Source: Colivivens sp964452915
GTDB lineage: Bacteria; Bacteroidota; Bacteroidia; Bacteroidales; Bacteroidaceae
Direction of reading: 5' to 3'
NCBI GenBank assembly: GCA_964452915.1
Contig: CAYVNW010000004.1
Span: 1-64,000, forward strand
DNA: 64,000 bases
The notes under the pieces: generated by a model
Databases searched by the model: none
What the model was told of the DNA's origin: nothing
What the model saw: the letters and a program-made list of their open reading frames with translations, nothing else
Position numbers and translations under genes: made by a program
Part shown: positions 55,927 to 64,000 of the stretch, in pieces
How positions within the stretch are numbered: position 1 is the stretch's first letter
Layout of the letters: every line of letters begins with the position of its first letter

Positions 55927-58740
55927 ATGACTTACATCTTCACAGAGTTGTACATGATTCTCATGCATCTGCTCTTCCCTCCGGAAGTGCCTGTAAACCT
56001 TCCACCGGAAACGGTGGAAGGCTATTTGGCTAATGGCGTCCACTATATAATATTGCCTAACGAAATACCACAACACAACGTGGAATGCCGTTTGGTGATG
56101 CACATCGGATCGATTCAAGAAGACGACAACCAAAGGGGAGCCGCCCACTTTCTTGAACACATGGCATTCAACGGTTCCGAGCACTTTCCAGGCAACAGTA
56201 TGGTGGAATACTTTGAAAACCAAGGGATGAAGTACGGTCGAGACATCAACGCATACACCAGTTACGACCGAACTATATATTGGTTTTCCTTGCCAGTCGA
56301 CGCAAATTCGATATACATCGTAGACACGGCCCTCATGGCTATGAGTGACATCATAAACGGACTGACGATAGACAAGGAGCAGGTAATCGCGGAACGAAAC
56401 GTAATTGCGGAAGAACTTCACGACTACAATAATAACGATGAATTTTATGATTTGAAAATTGGTAACGGACTTTATGCCGCTCACGAACCTTTAGGGCGCG
56501 AGGCCGACATCATGTCAATGCGACAATCCACATTACGCGGCTTCTATGATCGGTGGTACAGTCCGAGTACGGCCACAATTCTGATTGTAGGCAATGTAGA
56601 CGCCACCCTGACCGAGCGCAAAATAAAAAAGCTGCTGTCGGACATTCCCAAGAAAAAAGTGCGCATAAAAAACATTCCTCAAGAATATCCCGAAGGTGTT
56701 GAGCTCATGACACTGCCCAATAAGTACGATTACAATTACAAGCTGGAACTGATAGTTCCACACAATGCGATCTTCACCAGTTCATTAGCCAAGCAAATTG
56801 AAAATGAAAGGCAGCGTATGACTGTCAGCATCCTCGACCATCGCATGCAGGATATTGGAGGCAGCGCAACGGACCACTGGTACGTAGCCGACAAGAGCCA
56901 TCTCGTATTCACAATGAGCGACACAACGGAGCACGAACTGCTCCTTGACGTGAGACGGACATCCAACATACTACGCACGCTGGCCAAGTATGGTCCGACT
57001 GAAACAGAACTGAAAAGAGCCATCGCACAAGGCACAGGACATGTGAATACAGAACCAACCGACAAAGCCTCAGCAGATTATTGTGAAGATTTCATTGACG
57101 CAGTGATCCTGGGTGACAGGCACGTATACTATGATTACGAGTCTGCCCACATACAGAAGAAACTGCTCAAGACATCAAAGAGACATATCAGACGTATCGC
57201 CAAGTCATTGTTAAAAGCGAGCGAAGCATTACTTGCCGCATACAAATATCCCAAAGACGGTACACACAATCTCTCCGAAGATTCGATACTGTCCGCATGG
57301 AACGGGGGAGGTGCAATAAAAGGCTACGAAGCAGTGATAGCAGACAGCGTGATTTTCACAAACGGTGTACACGACTCAGGGAAAGACAAGATTCAAATAC
57401 CACCAATTCTCAACGAGCACCATCCTAACATTGAATCCGTAGAGTCACGATACGAATACGAAGAATTAAATATCACTGAAGTCATTCTTAAAAACGGCAT
57501 CCGTATCATCATGCGACCGAACACCTTGACAGACAGCGTGGTTCAAATATTCGCATTAGGACGTGGAGGACTGGGCGACTTACCTGATTCACTATACAAC
57601 CACCTCAAAGACGCAGTGTCATACGTTGACATGGGAGGAATATCGACTATCAACTCCGACACACTCGCAGAAATATGCCTGCAACGAGAACTGTTGATGA
57701 ACATTGGAATAAGCAACTACTGGCACCAAGTATTGGTGACCGCACCATCAACTGAGATCCAAACCGTAATGAACCTCTTGTACGAGAAGATGCACCATCC
57801 CGGCAAGGACGAGGCAGACTTTGAGGAAAGCCGGCAAGCCGAATATGATTCATGGGGCGAGGAAACCGTATTGTCGAAAATGATGCAAGCCGACTATAGT
57901 CGGCAGGTCAATAACACTGTAGACTCATTGGTAGGGAGTGCAGTATACGGACAATTCATACCTTACACCCGCGAGGATATTCAGAAACTCAATCTGGACG
58001 ATATGACAGACTTCTACTTGCAAACATTTACCAATCCGAAAGGGCTTAATCTGATTATCACTGGATGTTTCGACGTTGACAGTGTGGTACGATTAGCAGC
58101 CAACACATTTGGAAGAATGCAAGTTAATGACAAATTTAAGTATTCGCAGAATGAACACCCAGGCCAATTTACCCATCCTGCGGACTCCTTAATTCACTTC
58201 TCATCGGATAACGACAAACAGACCAACTGCAACTTCATCTTTACTGACAACTACACACCAGGATTGCGCCAGACACTCATGTTCAAACTCATGCGAGACA
58301 TACTGCAAGCCCGCATGCTGAGCGAACTGCGGCAAAAATCGGGTATTGTTTACTCGCCATTCGCCGACGTAAACTATAACGGCGTGCCGCGCCGCATTGT
58401 ATGGTTCCGGCTGTATATTGATGTCCAAAATGAAAACGTCATGCGCATGGAAAAACAGATGCAAGACATTATTGACGATTTGGGACGAAATCCTGTGACA
58501 GACACAGAGCTCGACAAAATGAAACGGTCGTTTATCGTAACCAAGCGGAAGTCATTAGCAGACGACTCCAGCGGAGAATGGTTGGATGTCATCTTGGACC
58601 GCATAACTAACGGTGAGACATTCAGTGACTATAATCAGTACGATGATGTGCTGAACTCGATAACACCAGAAGACATAAGAGGCATGTTTGCCAAAATAAT
58701 TAACAAGAACAATTTAATAAAGATATATCAATCAAAATGA
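55927..58740 (+). CDS. M16-family (pitrilysin-like) zinc metallopeptidase
   Basis: 937 residues, two M16 halves. The zinc motif is HFLEH (His74, Glu77, His78) in AAHFLEHMAFNG, with the third ligand Glu in the VIAERNVIAEELHD segment (about 153-163); RDINAYTSYDRTIYW is also typical. The second half (about 490-935) lacks HxxEH, as usual, and supplies the clam-shell partner with the R-Y-type substrate pocket. The N-terminus has only a short hydrophobic stretch (YMILMHLLFPP), so export is not certain. It lies 35 bp after the lipoprotein gene, and its stop overlaps the ChaN-like start as ATGA. Confidence 0.93.
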   Translation: MTYIFTELYMILMHLLFPPEVPVNLPPETVEGYLANGVHYIILPNEIPQHNVECRLVMHIGSIQEDDNQRGAAHFLEHMAFNGSEHFPGNSMVEYFENQGMKYGRDINAYTSYDRTIYWFSLPVDANSIYIVDTALMAMSDIINGLTIDKEQVIAERNVIAEELHDYNNNDEFYDLKIGNGLYAAHEPLGREADIMSMRQSTLRGFYDRWYSPSTATILIVGNVDATLTERKIKKLLSDIPKKKVRIKNIPQEYPEGVELMTLPNKYDYNYKLELIVPHNAIFTSSLAKQIENERQRMTVSILDHRMQDIGGSATDHWYVADKSHLVFTMSDTTEHELLLDVRRTSNILRTLAKYGPTETELKRAIAQGTGHVNTEPTDKASADYCEDFIDAVILGDRHVYYDYESAHIQKKLLKTSKRHIRRIAKSLLKASEALLAAYKYPKDGTHNLSEDSILSAWNGGGAIKGYEAVIADSVIFTNGVHDSGKDKIQIPPILNEHHPNIESVESRYEYEELNITEVILKNGIRIIMRPNTLTDSVVQIFALGRGGLGDLPDSLYNHLKDAVSYVDMGGISTINSDTLAEICLQRELLMNIGISNYWHQVLVTAPSTEIQTVMNLLYEKMHHPGKDEADFEESRQAEYDSWGEETVLSKMMQADYSRQVNNTVDSLVGSAVYGQFIPYTREDIQKLNLDDMTDFYLQTFTNPKGLNLIITGCFDVDSVVRLAANTFGRMQVNDKFKYSQNEHPGQFTHPADSLIHFSSDNDKQTNCNFIFTDNYTPGLRQTLMFKLMRDILQARMLSELRQKSGIVYSPFADVNYNGVPRRIVWFRLYIDVQNENVMRMEKQMQDIIDDLGRNPVTDTELDKMKRSFIVTKRKSLADDSSGEWLDVILDRITNGETFSDYNQYDDVLNSITPEDIRGMFAKIINKNNLIKIYQSK

Positions 58741-59606
58741 ATAGAATTCTTTTCACTTTCGCTCTTTGCGCCTTTTCATTACTGAGTACAGCGCAGTCCC
58801 CTACAGCGTATCGCCTGTTCGACTCCCAAGGCAAGCCGGTAGCATATCCACAAATGATAGCTCAACTGACAGACGCAGATGTTGTCTTCTTTGGTGAAAT
58901 GCATAACGACCCGATATGCCACTGGATGGAAGTTCAAGTACTGAAATCACTTTTCCAAACAAAAAAGGGAAAAATCAACGTCGGCATGGAAATGTTTGAG
59001 GCAGACAACCAGTTAATAATCGATGAGTACTTCTCAAACGTAATTGACTACAAGCAGTTTGAGGACGAATGCCGGCTATGGCCCAATTACTCGACCGACT
59101 ATGCCGCAATTGTTGACTTTTGCAAGGAAAACAACATACACTTCACAGCAACCAATGTACCACGCCGATATGCGAGCGTTGTCAAATCGAGAGGTCTCGC
59201 TAATCTCGACTCACTTTCCGACGAGGCAAAACGCTACTTTCCGCATCTGCCGATCCCCTATGAAGACAATGCAGTGGCAAACGAAGCTTTTGGCATGATG
59301 GCACAAATGGGTGCCAACAAAGACGCTAACCCCACCTTTTTGGGACAGGCACAAGGACTAAAAGACGCAACCATGGCATGGTTCATCGCACAGAATCTGG
59401 ATAAGGCTGTCATACACTTCAACGGCAACTATCATACAGCCGCAGGCAATGGAATAATAAAATACCTGCATACATATGCACCAAAAGCAAAAGTAAAGAC
59501 TATCTACAGTGTAAAACAGGAGACAACAGACACATTAGACGATGCCTACGCAGGGCAGGCAGACTTTTATCTGTGTGTGCCAGAAGACATGGTGACATCA
59601 TATTAA
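58737..59606 (+). CDS. ChaN-like putative heme-binding protein (exported)
   Basis: 289 residues with signal peptide MNRILFTFALCAFSLLSTAQ; no lipobox cysteine is present, so it is soluble periplasmic rather than a lipoprotein. DADVVFFGEMHNDPICHWMEV carries the family G-E-x-H motif (Gly53, Glu54, His56), and NVGMEMFEADNQ, FTATNVPRRYASVV and AVIHFNGNYHTAAGNGI fit the ChaN/DUF399 fold. Campylobacter ChaN binds two stacked hemes, and iron regulation is known there. The 4-bp overlap with the M16 gene shows coupling. Confidence 0.85.
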   Translation: MNRILFTFALCAFSLLSTAQSPTAYRLFDSQGKPVAYPQMIAQLTDADVVFFGEMHNDPICHWMEVQVLKSLFQTKKGKINVGMEMFEADNQLIIDEYFSNVIDYKQFEDECRLWPNYSTDYAAIVDFCKENNIHFTATNVPRRYASVVKSRGLANLDSLSDEAKRYFPHLPIPYEDNAVANEAFGMMAQMGANKDANPTFLGQAQGLKDATMAWFIAQNLDKAVIHFNGNYHTAAGNGIIKYLHTYAPKAKVKTIYSVKQETTDTLDDAYAGQADFYLCVPEDMVTSY

Positions 59607-59630
59607 GAACCTATAATAACAAATGATACA

Positions 59631-60515
59631 ATGAATCATAAACTTTTATTTTCCGCAGTACTGCTTATCAGCACACTCTGCATGAACGCCAAGAATGCCT
59701 TGGTTGTAATATCACACGGCTCGCCTATGGAAGAATGGCGGAAACCGGTCTTGGATCTGGAACCGTTATTACAAAAAAGAGTAAGCGAGTTGAAACTCAA
59801 CATCAGTTACGTACGAGTTGCAATGATGGAATTTACCGAACCTACTATCGCAACTGTAGTCAGCGATTGTGAAGCACAAGGTATTGACACAATATTTGCC
59901 ATTCCTCTGTTCATAGCCCCATCGAGCCACAGCGATGAGGACATTCCTAACATTATCGGACACAAGTTCAATGCGTCAACTATAGCGGAACTGAATGAAG
60001 AGGGAACCAAACTTGTGCATACCAGGATTCCAATTATACTCGGACCGACATTGAGCTACAACAACGTCATTGAGGAGATCATGCTGAAGAACGTGAAGGA
60101 CATGAGCAAATCGCCAGAGGACGAGGCTCTACTGTTTGTATCTCACGGAGACAAGCAGTGGACTAGTTTTTGGACAAAAAAAATGGAAAGCATCGCCGAT
60201 ACCTGCCGCAAGTCGACTGGTATAAAAGAGGTAGACTACAAGTTTGTTGCAATGGGTTACAAGATGGTTCGTGAAATAATACCGACATTGAAACAGTGGT
60301 CACAAAACAAGAAACGGATATTAATACAAGGAGTGTATCTCACATCCACTGCTAAGGAAATTGCTGATGCCTCAGGCGTGACAGAGATGGTGAACAAGGA
60401 ATTAAACAATCCGAACGTAGAGGTGGTATACAGCGACGAGGGTATCTTGCCATCATCAACCGAAACAGTCGTTGATTGGATATTGGACCGTACCAAAGAA
60501 TGGCTTCAACCCTAA
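59631..60515 (+). CDS. Exported CbiX/CbiK-like metal chelatase
   Basis: 294 residues with a signal peptide (MNHKLLFSAVLLISTLCMNA), unusual because most tetrapyrrole chelatases are cytoplasmic. Two CbiX-like halves are visible: VVISHGSPMEEW (His29) with AIPLFIAPSSHSDEDIP (His100), and LLFVSHGDKQW (His172) with LIQGVYLTSTAKEIADAS. Family members put cobalt or iron into sirohydrochlorin-type rings, and a periplasmic CbiK from Desulfovibrio that binds heme is a precedent. There are no cobalamin genes here, so a role in handling imported metalloporphyrin is more likely than cobalamin synthesis. It is the last gene of the locus. Confidence 0.82.
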   Translation: MNHKLLFSAVLLISTLCMNAKNALVVISHGSPMEEWRKPVLDLEPLLQKRVSELKLNISYVRVAMMEFTEPTIATVVSDCEAQGIDTIFAIPLFIAPSSHSDEDIPNIIGHKFNASTIAELNEEGTKLVHTRIPIILGPTLSYNNVIEEIMLKNVKDMSKSPEDEALLFVSHGDKQWTSFWTKKMESIADTCRKSTGIKEVDYKFVAMGYKMVREIIPTLKQWSQNKKRILIQGVYLTSTAKEIADASGVTEMVNKELNNPNVEVVYSDEGILPSSTETVVDWILDRTKEWLQP

Positions 60516-60620
60516 CCCGTCATGAGAGACGAGTGATATGCCACAGAGTCAGAAGCATTACCACTACGTAAGACGTCACAACAAGACGGATTCATCTATT
60601 GAGGCATTTTGATTTATCAT

Positions 60621-60697
60621 CCAGCCTTGGCTGAACGGTATAAGCATTAGTATGGGACTAAGACATCGGCTTGTGTTGACCGTTCAGCCAAGGCCGG
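60621..60697. repeat. Long inverted repeat downstream of the CbiX-like gene
   Basis: A 19-nt arm at 60621-60639 pairs with 60679-60697 with a single mismatch; the core is CCTTGGCTGAACGGT. The 39-nt loop has no other strong structure. It could be an RNA hairpin at the end of the locus or a small mobile-element relic; no T-run follows. The remaining 60516-60927 holds no gene that I can support. Confidence 0.7.
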
Positions 60698-60927
60698 ACA
60701 ATTCTAAGTTCTAAATACTAAGTTACGTTCACTTCTATATGTTTATATGTCCACGAGCTTTCTGATTTATATGCAATGATTGTGGACCATTATTTCCTCT
60801 CATAGGATATGAGCAGACACAAATAATAACATATCATAAGATTTTGCATGATTATTAATTAGTATAACACCACATAATAAAAAAATAATTATAACTTGCA
60901 ACACTAATTTTCAAATCAATACTATAT

Positions 60928-61164
60928 ATGAAACAGATTACTTTTATCAACTTAACAGCTCTTTTATTTATAATAGGAGGGTTTACATGTATGGCACAAC
61001 TGCGTGTTGACAGCATCGGGAATGTCGGAATCGGAACTACCTCTACAGAATCCCAACTTTCAGTTGGTGGAAACGTAAAATTGAGAGTTCGTGATTCATT
61101 AAGCATTAATGACTGTTTTGAGTGCCCTGTTGGTGCGACATTAAATATTGAAACAATAAAATAA
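60928..61164 (+). CDS. Small secreted protein of unknown function
   Basis: 78 residues with a signal peptide (ALLFIIGGFTCMAQ). The remainder (RVDSIGNVGIGTTSTESQLSVGGNVKLRV) resembles the V-G-I-G-T-T repeat seen in secreted Bacteroidota proteins with tail-fibre-like or chaperone-of-endosialidase regions, but without the rest of such a protein. It may be a truncated copy of a longer gene. It lies 7 bp before the next frameshifted gene and is probably co-transcribed. No function can be given. Confidence 0.6.
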   Translation: MKQITFINLTALLFIIGGFTCMAQLRVDSIGNVGIGTTSTESQLSVGGNVKLRVRDSLSINDCFECPVGATLNIETIK

Positions 61165-61171
61165 ACATATT

Positions 61172-62240
61172 ATGAGACAAACAACAACCATACTAATTGT
61201 TACAACGATTATGCTTGCATCGTCATTAAACGGCAATGCACAAAAACGGAAAGAACGGCATCCAATGCTTGAGGGAAATCCTGAGTGGGTGTACTACTCC
61301 TACAATTGCGGGTATCTGATGGATAAGGATTTTATGTTCACAAAGTTTTATCTTGATGGTGATACAGTTTTAGGTGGTAATAAAGTATACAAAAAACTGT
61401 GGTACGATATATACGACGCTGAAGGGAATCATTTAACACGTCCTTTTTGGAACGTGCATTATCAATATGATAGATTAAGGACAACCCCTTTCGTGTGCGG
61501 TTACCTACGCGAAGAAGGAAGCAGGATATATGGGTATGGGTATGAGTTCATATGTGGCAGATCCCTTTGTCAACGCGATTCCCCTCAAGCAGAAAAATTC
61601 ATTTACGACTTCAGCCTCCAAAAAGGAGATACTCTAATCGTACATGACCCTACCTATTGACTATTATTATAATTATAGCTATAAAAAGCGTCCGATACTT
61701 GACCGTTTCCCCGTAACACTTGCAGACGGGACGACGCGTGACATGATACAACTGTTCTTTTGTGATACGATAGACTCCGGCACCTATGCATGGACATGGA
61801 AGGAGTGGCCCGGGTATCACGACAATTATATTATAGAGGGAATAGGATGCATAAATTCACTATATCCGCTGATTCTCTATACGTGCGTATCTCAAGCTTT
61901 CAGAAGAATATATTGGGAGCAAAAACAATACTGCTCGCGTCTGAACATGTTCAGGCAGTACGGAAAAATCGTATACCTCGCCCCGGAACATGTTACAGGA
62001 ATGCCACATGACGAAAAATACTACACCTTCCACAAGATGCCTTTCTATCCTGACATTGATGTTACCATGGCGGCGTCCATCACTGAGGAGGAAAAGGGAG
62101 CGCGGACAGAAGGAAAGTCCACTGGAATATATAACATCATGGGACAAAAACTATCGGATGTCAGGAAGGGTATCAATATAGTTGATGGCAAAAAAAATAC
62201 TTGTCAAGTGATCCTCATAAGTTGTAATTTGAGTCAATGA
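61172..62240 (+). pseudogene. Secreted protein with type-IX-like tail, broken by two frame lesions
   Basis: The signal peptide (LASSLNGNAQ) starts at 61172. The first frame stops at 61660 after IVHDP; the next frame continues as IDYYYNYSYKKRPILDRF. CCTA is duplicated at 61649-61656, and removing one copy restores the frame. Near the end, TGIYNIMGQKLSDVRKGINI and VDGKK is the start of the tail seen in the BspA-like protein, but an A8 run (62190-62197) shifts it; with seven A the tail would read DGKKILVK and stop at 62211. Restored, the protein is about 345 residues. Function is unknown. The two shifts could be real decay, slippage switches or assembly errors. Confidence 0.8.
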
Positions 62241-62254
62241 CACTAATCAGTATA

Positions 62255-62287
62255 AAGGCAGAATCCCCAGATTGGGAATTCTGCCTT
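62255..62287. terminator. Hairpin terminator between the secreted-protein gene and carB
   Basis: AAGGCAGAATCCCC (62255-62268) pairs with GGGAATTCTGCCTT (62274-62287) with one mismatch and a 5-nt loop. It lies between convergent genes and may serve both. Confidence 0.75.
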
Positions 62288-62386
62288 ATTAGTTAGATAC
62301 AGATGAGGCGCATCACTATTCACTTCGCAGATAGTTGGTGTCACCTCGGGATAGCTCAAGCAAGCTTGGACTTCACTCAGCTTGCA

Positions 62387-64000
62387 TCAATATTCACCCC
62401 AATGCTTGATTTCGAGTTTGTCGAACCCATACCTACAGAATGCATATATGTAGGCCGACGCAAGACGGGAGTTGGTTATCAGCGGTATGTTGTAGTCAAT
62501 TGCCGCACGTCGGATAAGATAGCCATTCTGCAATTCGCGTTGCGTATGGTTCTTCGGAATGTTTATTACCAAGTCGACTTTGTGATTGCGTATGTAGTCC
62601 AGCACATTTGGTTTGTTCTCCGAATCAGGCCAGTGCAACACCTCGGAAGGAATGTCCGATTGGGCAAGGAACTGAGCCGTACCACTTGTAGCATACAACT
62701 TGTAACCTGCCTTGTGCAGGGTGTCGGCTGCCTGCAGGAGATCGACCTTTGAGCGTGCTTCTCCAGATGAAATCAATATGCCTTTCTGCTTATCCGGAAT
62801 GTGATGCCCCACAGAAAGCATACTCTTCAGCAATGCCTCATAATAATTGTCACCTAAACAGGCGACCTCACCCGTTGATGCCATGTCGACGCCAAGAATA
62901 GGATCCGCTTTCAGCAGGCGTGCGAACGAGAACTGCGACGACTTTACTCCTACATAGTCGATATCGGCAAAGTTCTTGCCAAACGGCTCCACTTCCTTAC
63001 CAAGCATAATTTCAGTTGCCATGCCAATGAAGTTAAATTTAGTCACTTTAGACACGAAAGGGAAACTGCGGCTGGCTCGCAGGTTGCATTCAATAACTCT
63101 CAACTCATTGTCCTTTGCAAGGAATTGAATATTGAAAGGGCCCGATATATTCAGAGCTTCAGCAATCTTTCGTGCTGTACGCTTGATGCGCCTGATGGTT
63201 TCAAAATATAGTTTTTGAGCGGGGAACACCACTGTAGCGTCGCCAGAATGAACACCAGCATATTCAATATGTTCGCTGATGGCATAACATTTGATGATGC
63301 CATGCTGAGCAACAGCATCGATCTCAACTTCTTTGGTGCGCTGCAGGAACTCTGTTACCACGACTGGATGTTCCTGGCTGACCACAGCTGCATTTTTCAG
63401 AGCACTCTCAAGTTCGTCACGATTTGATACCACACGCATTGCGGCACCCGAAAGAACATAGGATGGGCGTATCATCACCGGCAGTCCGACCTCATCGACA
63501 AACTCATATATTTCTTCCATATGCGTCAGTTCCTTCCACCGAGGCTGATCGATGCCCAAGCTGTCGCACATTTCAGAGAATTTCTGACGGTCTTCTGCTA
63601 TATCAATGGACTTAGCAGACGTACCCAAGATATTTATCCCCTGCCTGTCAAGCAAAAGAGCCAGGTTGTTAGGAATCTGTCCGCCGGTACTCACAATCAC
63701 ACCCATAGGTTCTTCCAAATCACAGATGTCGAGTACCCGTTCGAGCGTCAACTCATCGAAGAAGAGACGGTCGCACACATCATAATCAGTACTTACCGTC
63801 TCAGGATTATAGTTTATCATTATCGCGCGGTAGCCCATCTCCTGTATTTTCTTGATGGCAGCCACGCCGCACCAGTCGAACTCGACGGAAGAACCGATAC
63901 GGTAGGCACCCGAGCCAAGTACTATAACCGATTTACCGTCGTGCGCAAAGTCTACATCTGATTCACTTCCGTTGTACGTCAGATACAAGTAATTCGTTTG
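62387..64000 (-). CDS. carB: Carbamoyl-phosphate synthase large subunit, C-terminal half (continues past window)
   Basis: The minus-strand frame is open to the last base of the window; the apparent start at 63988 is not real. About 535 residues are present. They hold the second ATP-grasp synthetase domain (VIVLGSGAYRIGSSVEFDW, VIVSTGGQIPNNLA, MIRPSYVLSGAAMRVV, NIQFLAKDNELRVIECNLRASRSFPFVSK) and the C-terminal MGS-like allosteric domain (about 405-533, YKLYATSGTAQFLA, VDLVINIPKN). The enzyme makes carbamoyl phosphate from glutamine, bicarbonate and ATP for pyrimidines and arginine. The small subunit gene is not in the window. Confidence 0.95.
   Translation of the reverse strand, partial: QTNYLYLTYNGSESDVDFAHDGKSVIVLGSGAYRIGSSVEFDWCGVAAIKKIQEMGYRAIMINYNPETVSTDYDVCDRLFFDELTLERVLDICDLEEPMGVIVSTGGQIPNNLALLLDRQGINILGTSAKSIDIAEDRQKFSEMCDSLGIDQPRWKELTHMEEIYEFVDEVGLPVMIRPSYVLSGAAMRVVSNRDELESALKNAAVVSQEHPVVVTEFLQRTKEVEIDAVAQHGIIKCYAISEHIEYAGVHSGDATVVFPAQKLYFETIRRIKRTARKIAEALNISGPFNIQFLAKDNELRVIECNLRASRSFPFVSKVTKFNFIGMATEIMLGKEVEPFGKNFADIDYVGVKSSQFSFARLLKADPILGVDMASTGEVACLGDNYYEALLKSMLSVGHHIPDKQKGILISSGEARSKVDLLQAADTLHKAGYKLYATSGTAQFLAQSDIPSEVLHWPDSENKPNVLDYIRNHKVDLVINIPKNHTQRELQNGYLIRRAAIDYNIPLITNSRLASAYIYAFCRYGFDKLEIKHWGEY

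Overview
The window looks like part of a Bacteroidota chromosome, most likely from the Prevotellaceae. The evidence is SusC/SusD pairs, type IX secretion genes (porE, porT), many secreted carbohydrate-active enzymes, short C-terminal tails of the YDLxGR...GINI...K type, and promoters of the Bacteroidota form (TTTG, 18-20 bp, TAnnTTTG). A run of exactly 100 N at 48146-48245 shows it is a scaffold from a draft or metagenome assembly. The family-level placement is inference.

Layout. 1-9.4 kb: the 3' part of a BspA-like leucine-rich-repeat surface protein, porE, a secreted PI-PLC-like protein and a large BNR/LamG secreted protein. 9.5-11.6 kb: a DMT transporter, a truncated reverse-transcriptase remnant, a small 22-bp palindrome array and the gdhA promoter. 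11.6-16 kb: gdhA, an EEP-family nuclease/phosphatase, a sugar nucleotidyltransferase and a ROK sugar kinase. 16-22.3 kb: a divergent pair of pectin-related enzymes, a PL11 rhamnogalacturonan lyase with beta-strand repeats and a dockerin, and a frameshifted GH43. 22.3-29 kb: a Lys/Ala/Glu-rich coiled-coil protein, a porin and the arginine cluster argR-GNAT-argG-argC-argD. 29-34 kb: lpxH, a SufT-like protein, radC, a GT2 glycosyltransferase, porT, rpmH and efp. 34-43 kb: GH2, GH31, a membrane-spanning AraC-type regulator that lacks a kinase, and cstA. 43-48 kb: an rRNA cytosine methyltransferase, ansA, a conserved hypothetical gene and cardiolipin synthase. 48-50 kb: a 23-bp palindrome array running into the gap, hsp20 and a class I amidotransferase. 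50-60.5 kb: a co-directional locus of SusC (frameshifted), SusD, a lipoprotein, an M16 metallopeptidase, a ChaN-like protein and a CbiX-like chelatase. 60.9-62.2 kb: a small secreted protein and a doubly frameshifted secreted protein. 62.4-64 kb: the C-terminal half of carB.

How the genes work together. PorE and PorT belong to the type IX secretion apparatus, and several secreted proteins here end in a candidate type IX sorting tail. The glycanases (PL11, GH43, GH2, GH31, the BNR protein) point to plant or host glycan use, with the AraC-type sensor-regulator placed just upstream of GH31. The 50-60.5 kb locus joins a TonB-dependent uptake pair to a peptidase, a putative heme-binding protein and an exported metal chelatase; I read it as a candidate metalloporphyrin or metal-acquisition system.

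The two most unusual signals are (a) three intergenic arrays of short palindromes at exact 22- or 23-bp spacing with unrelated core sequences, and (b) the SusCD-M16-ChaN-CbiX locus. Four separate frame lesions (a GGAA repeat, a CCTA duplication, an A8 run and a short A run) break three secreted or outer-membrane genes.
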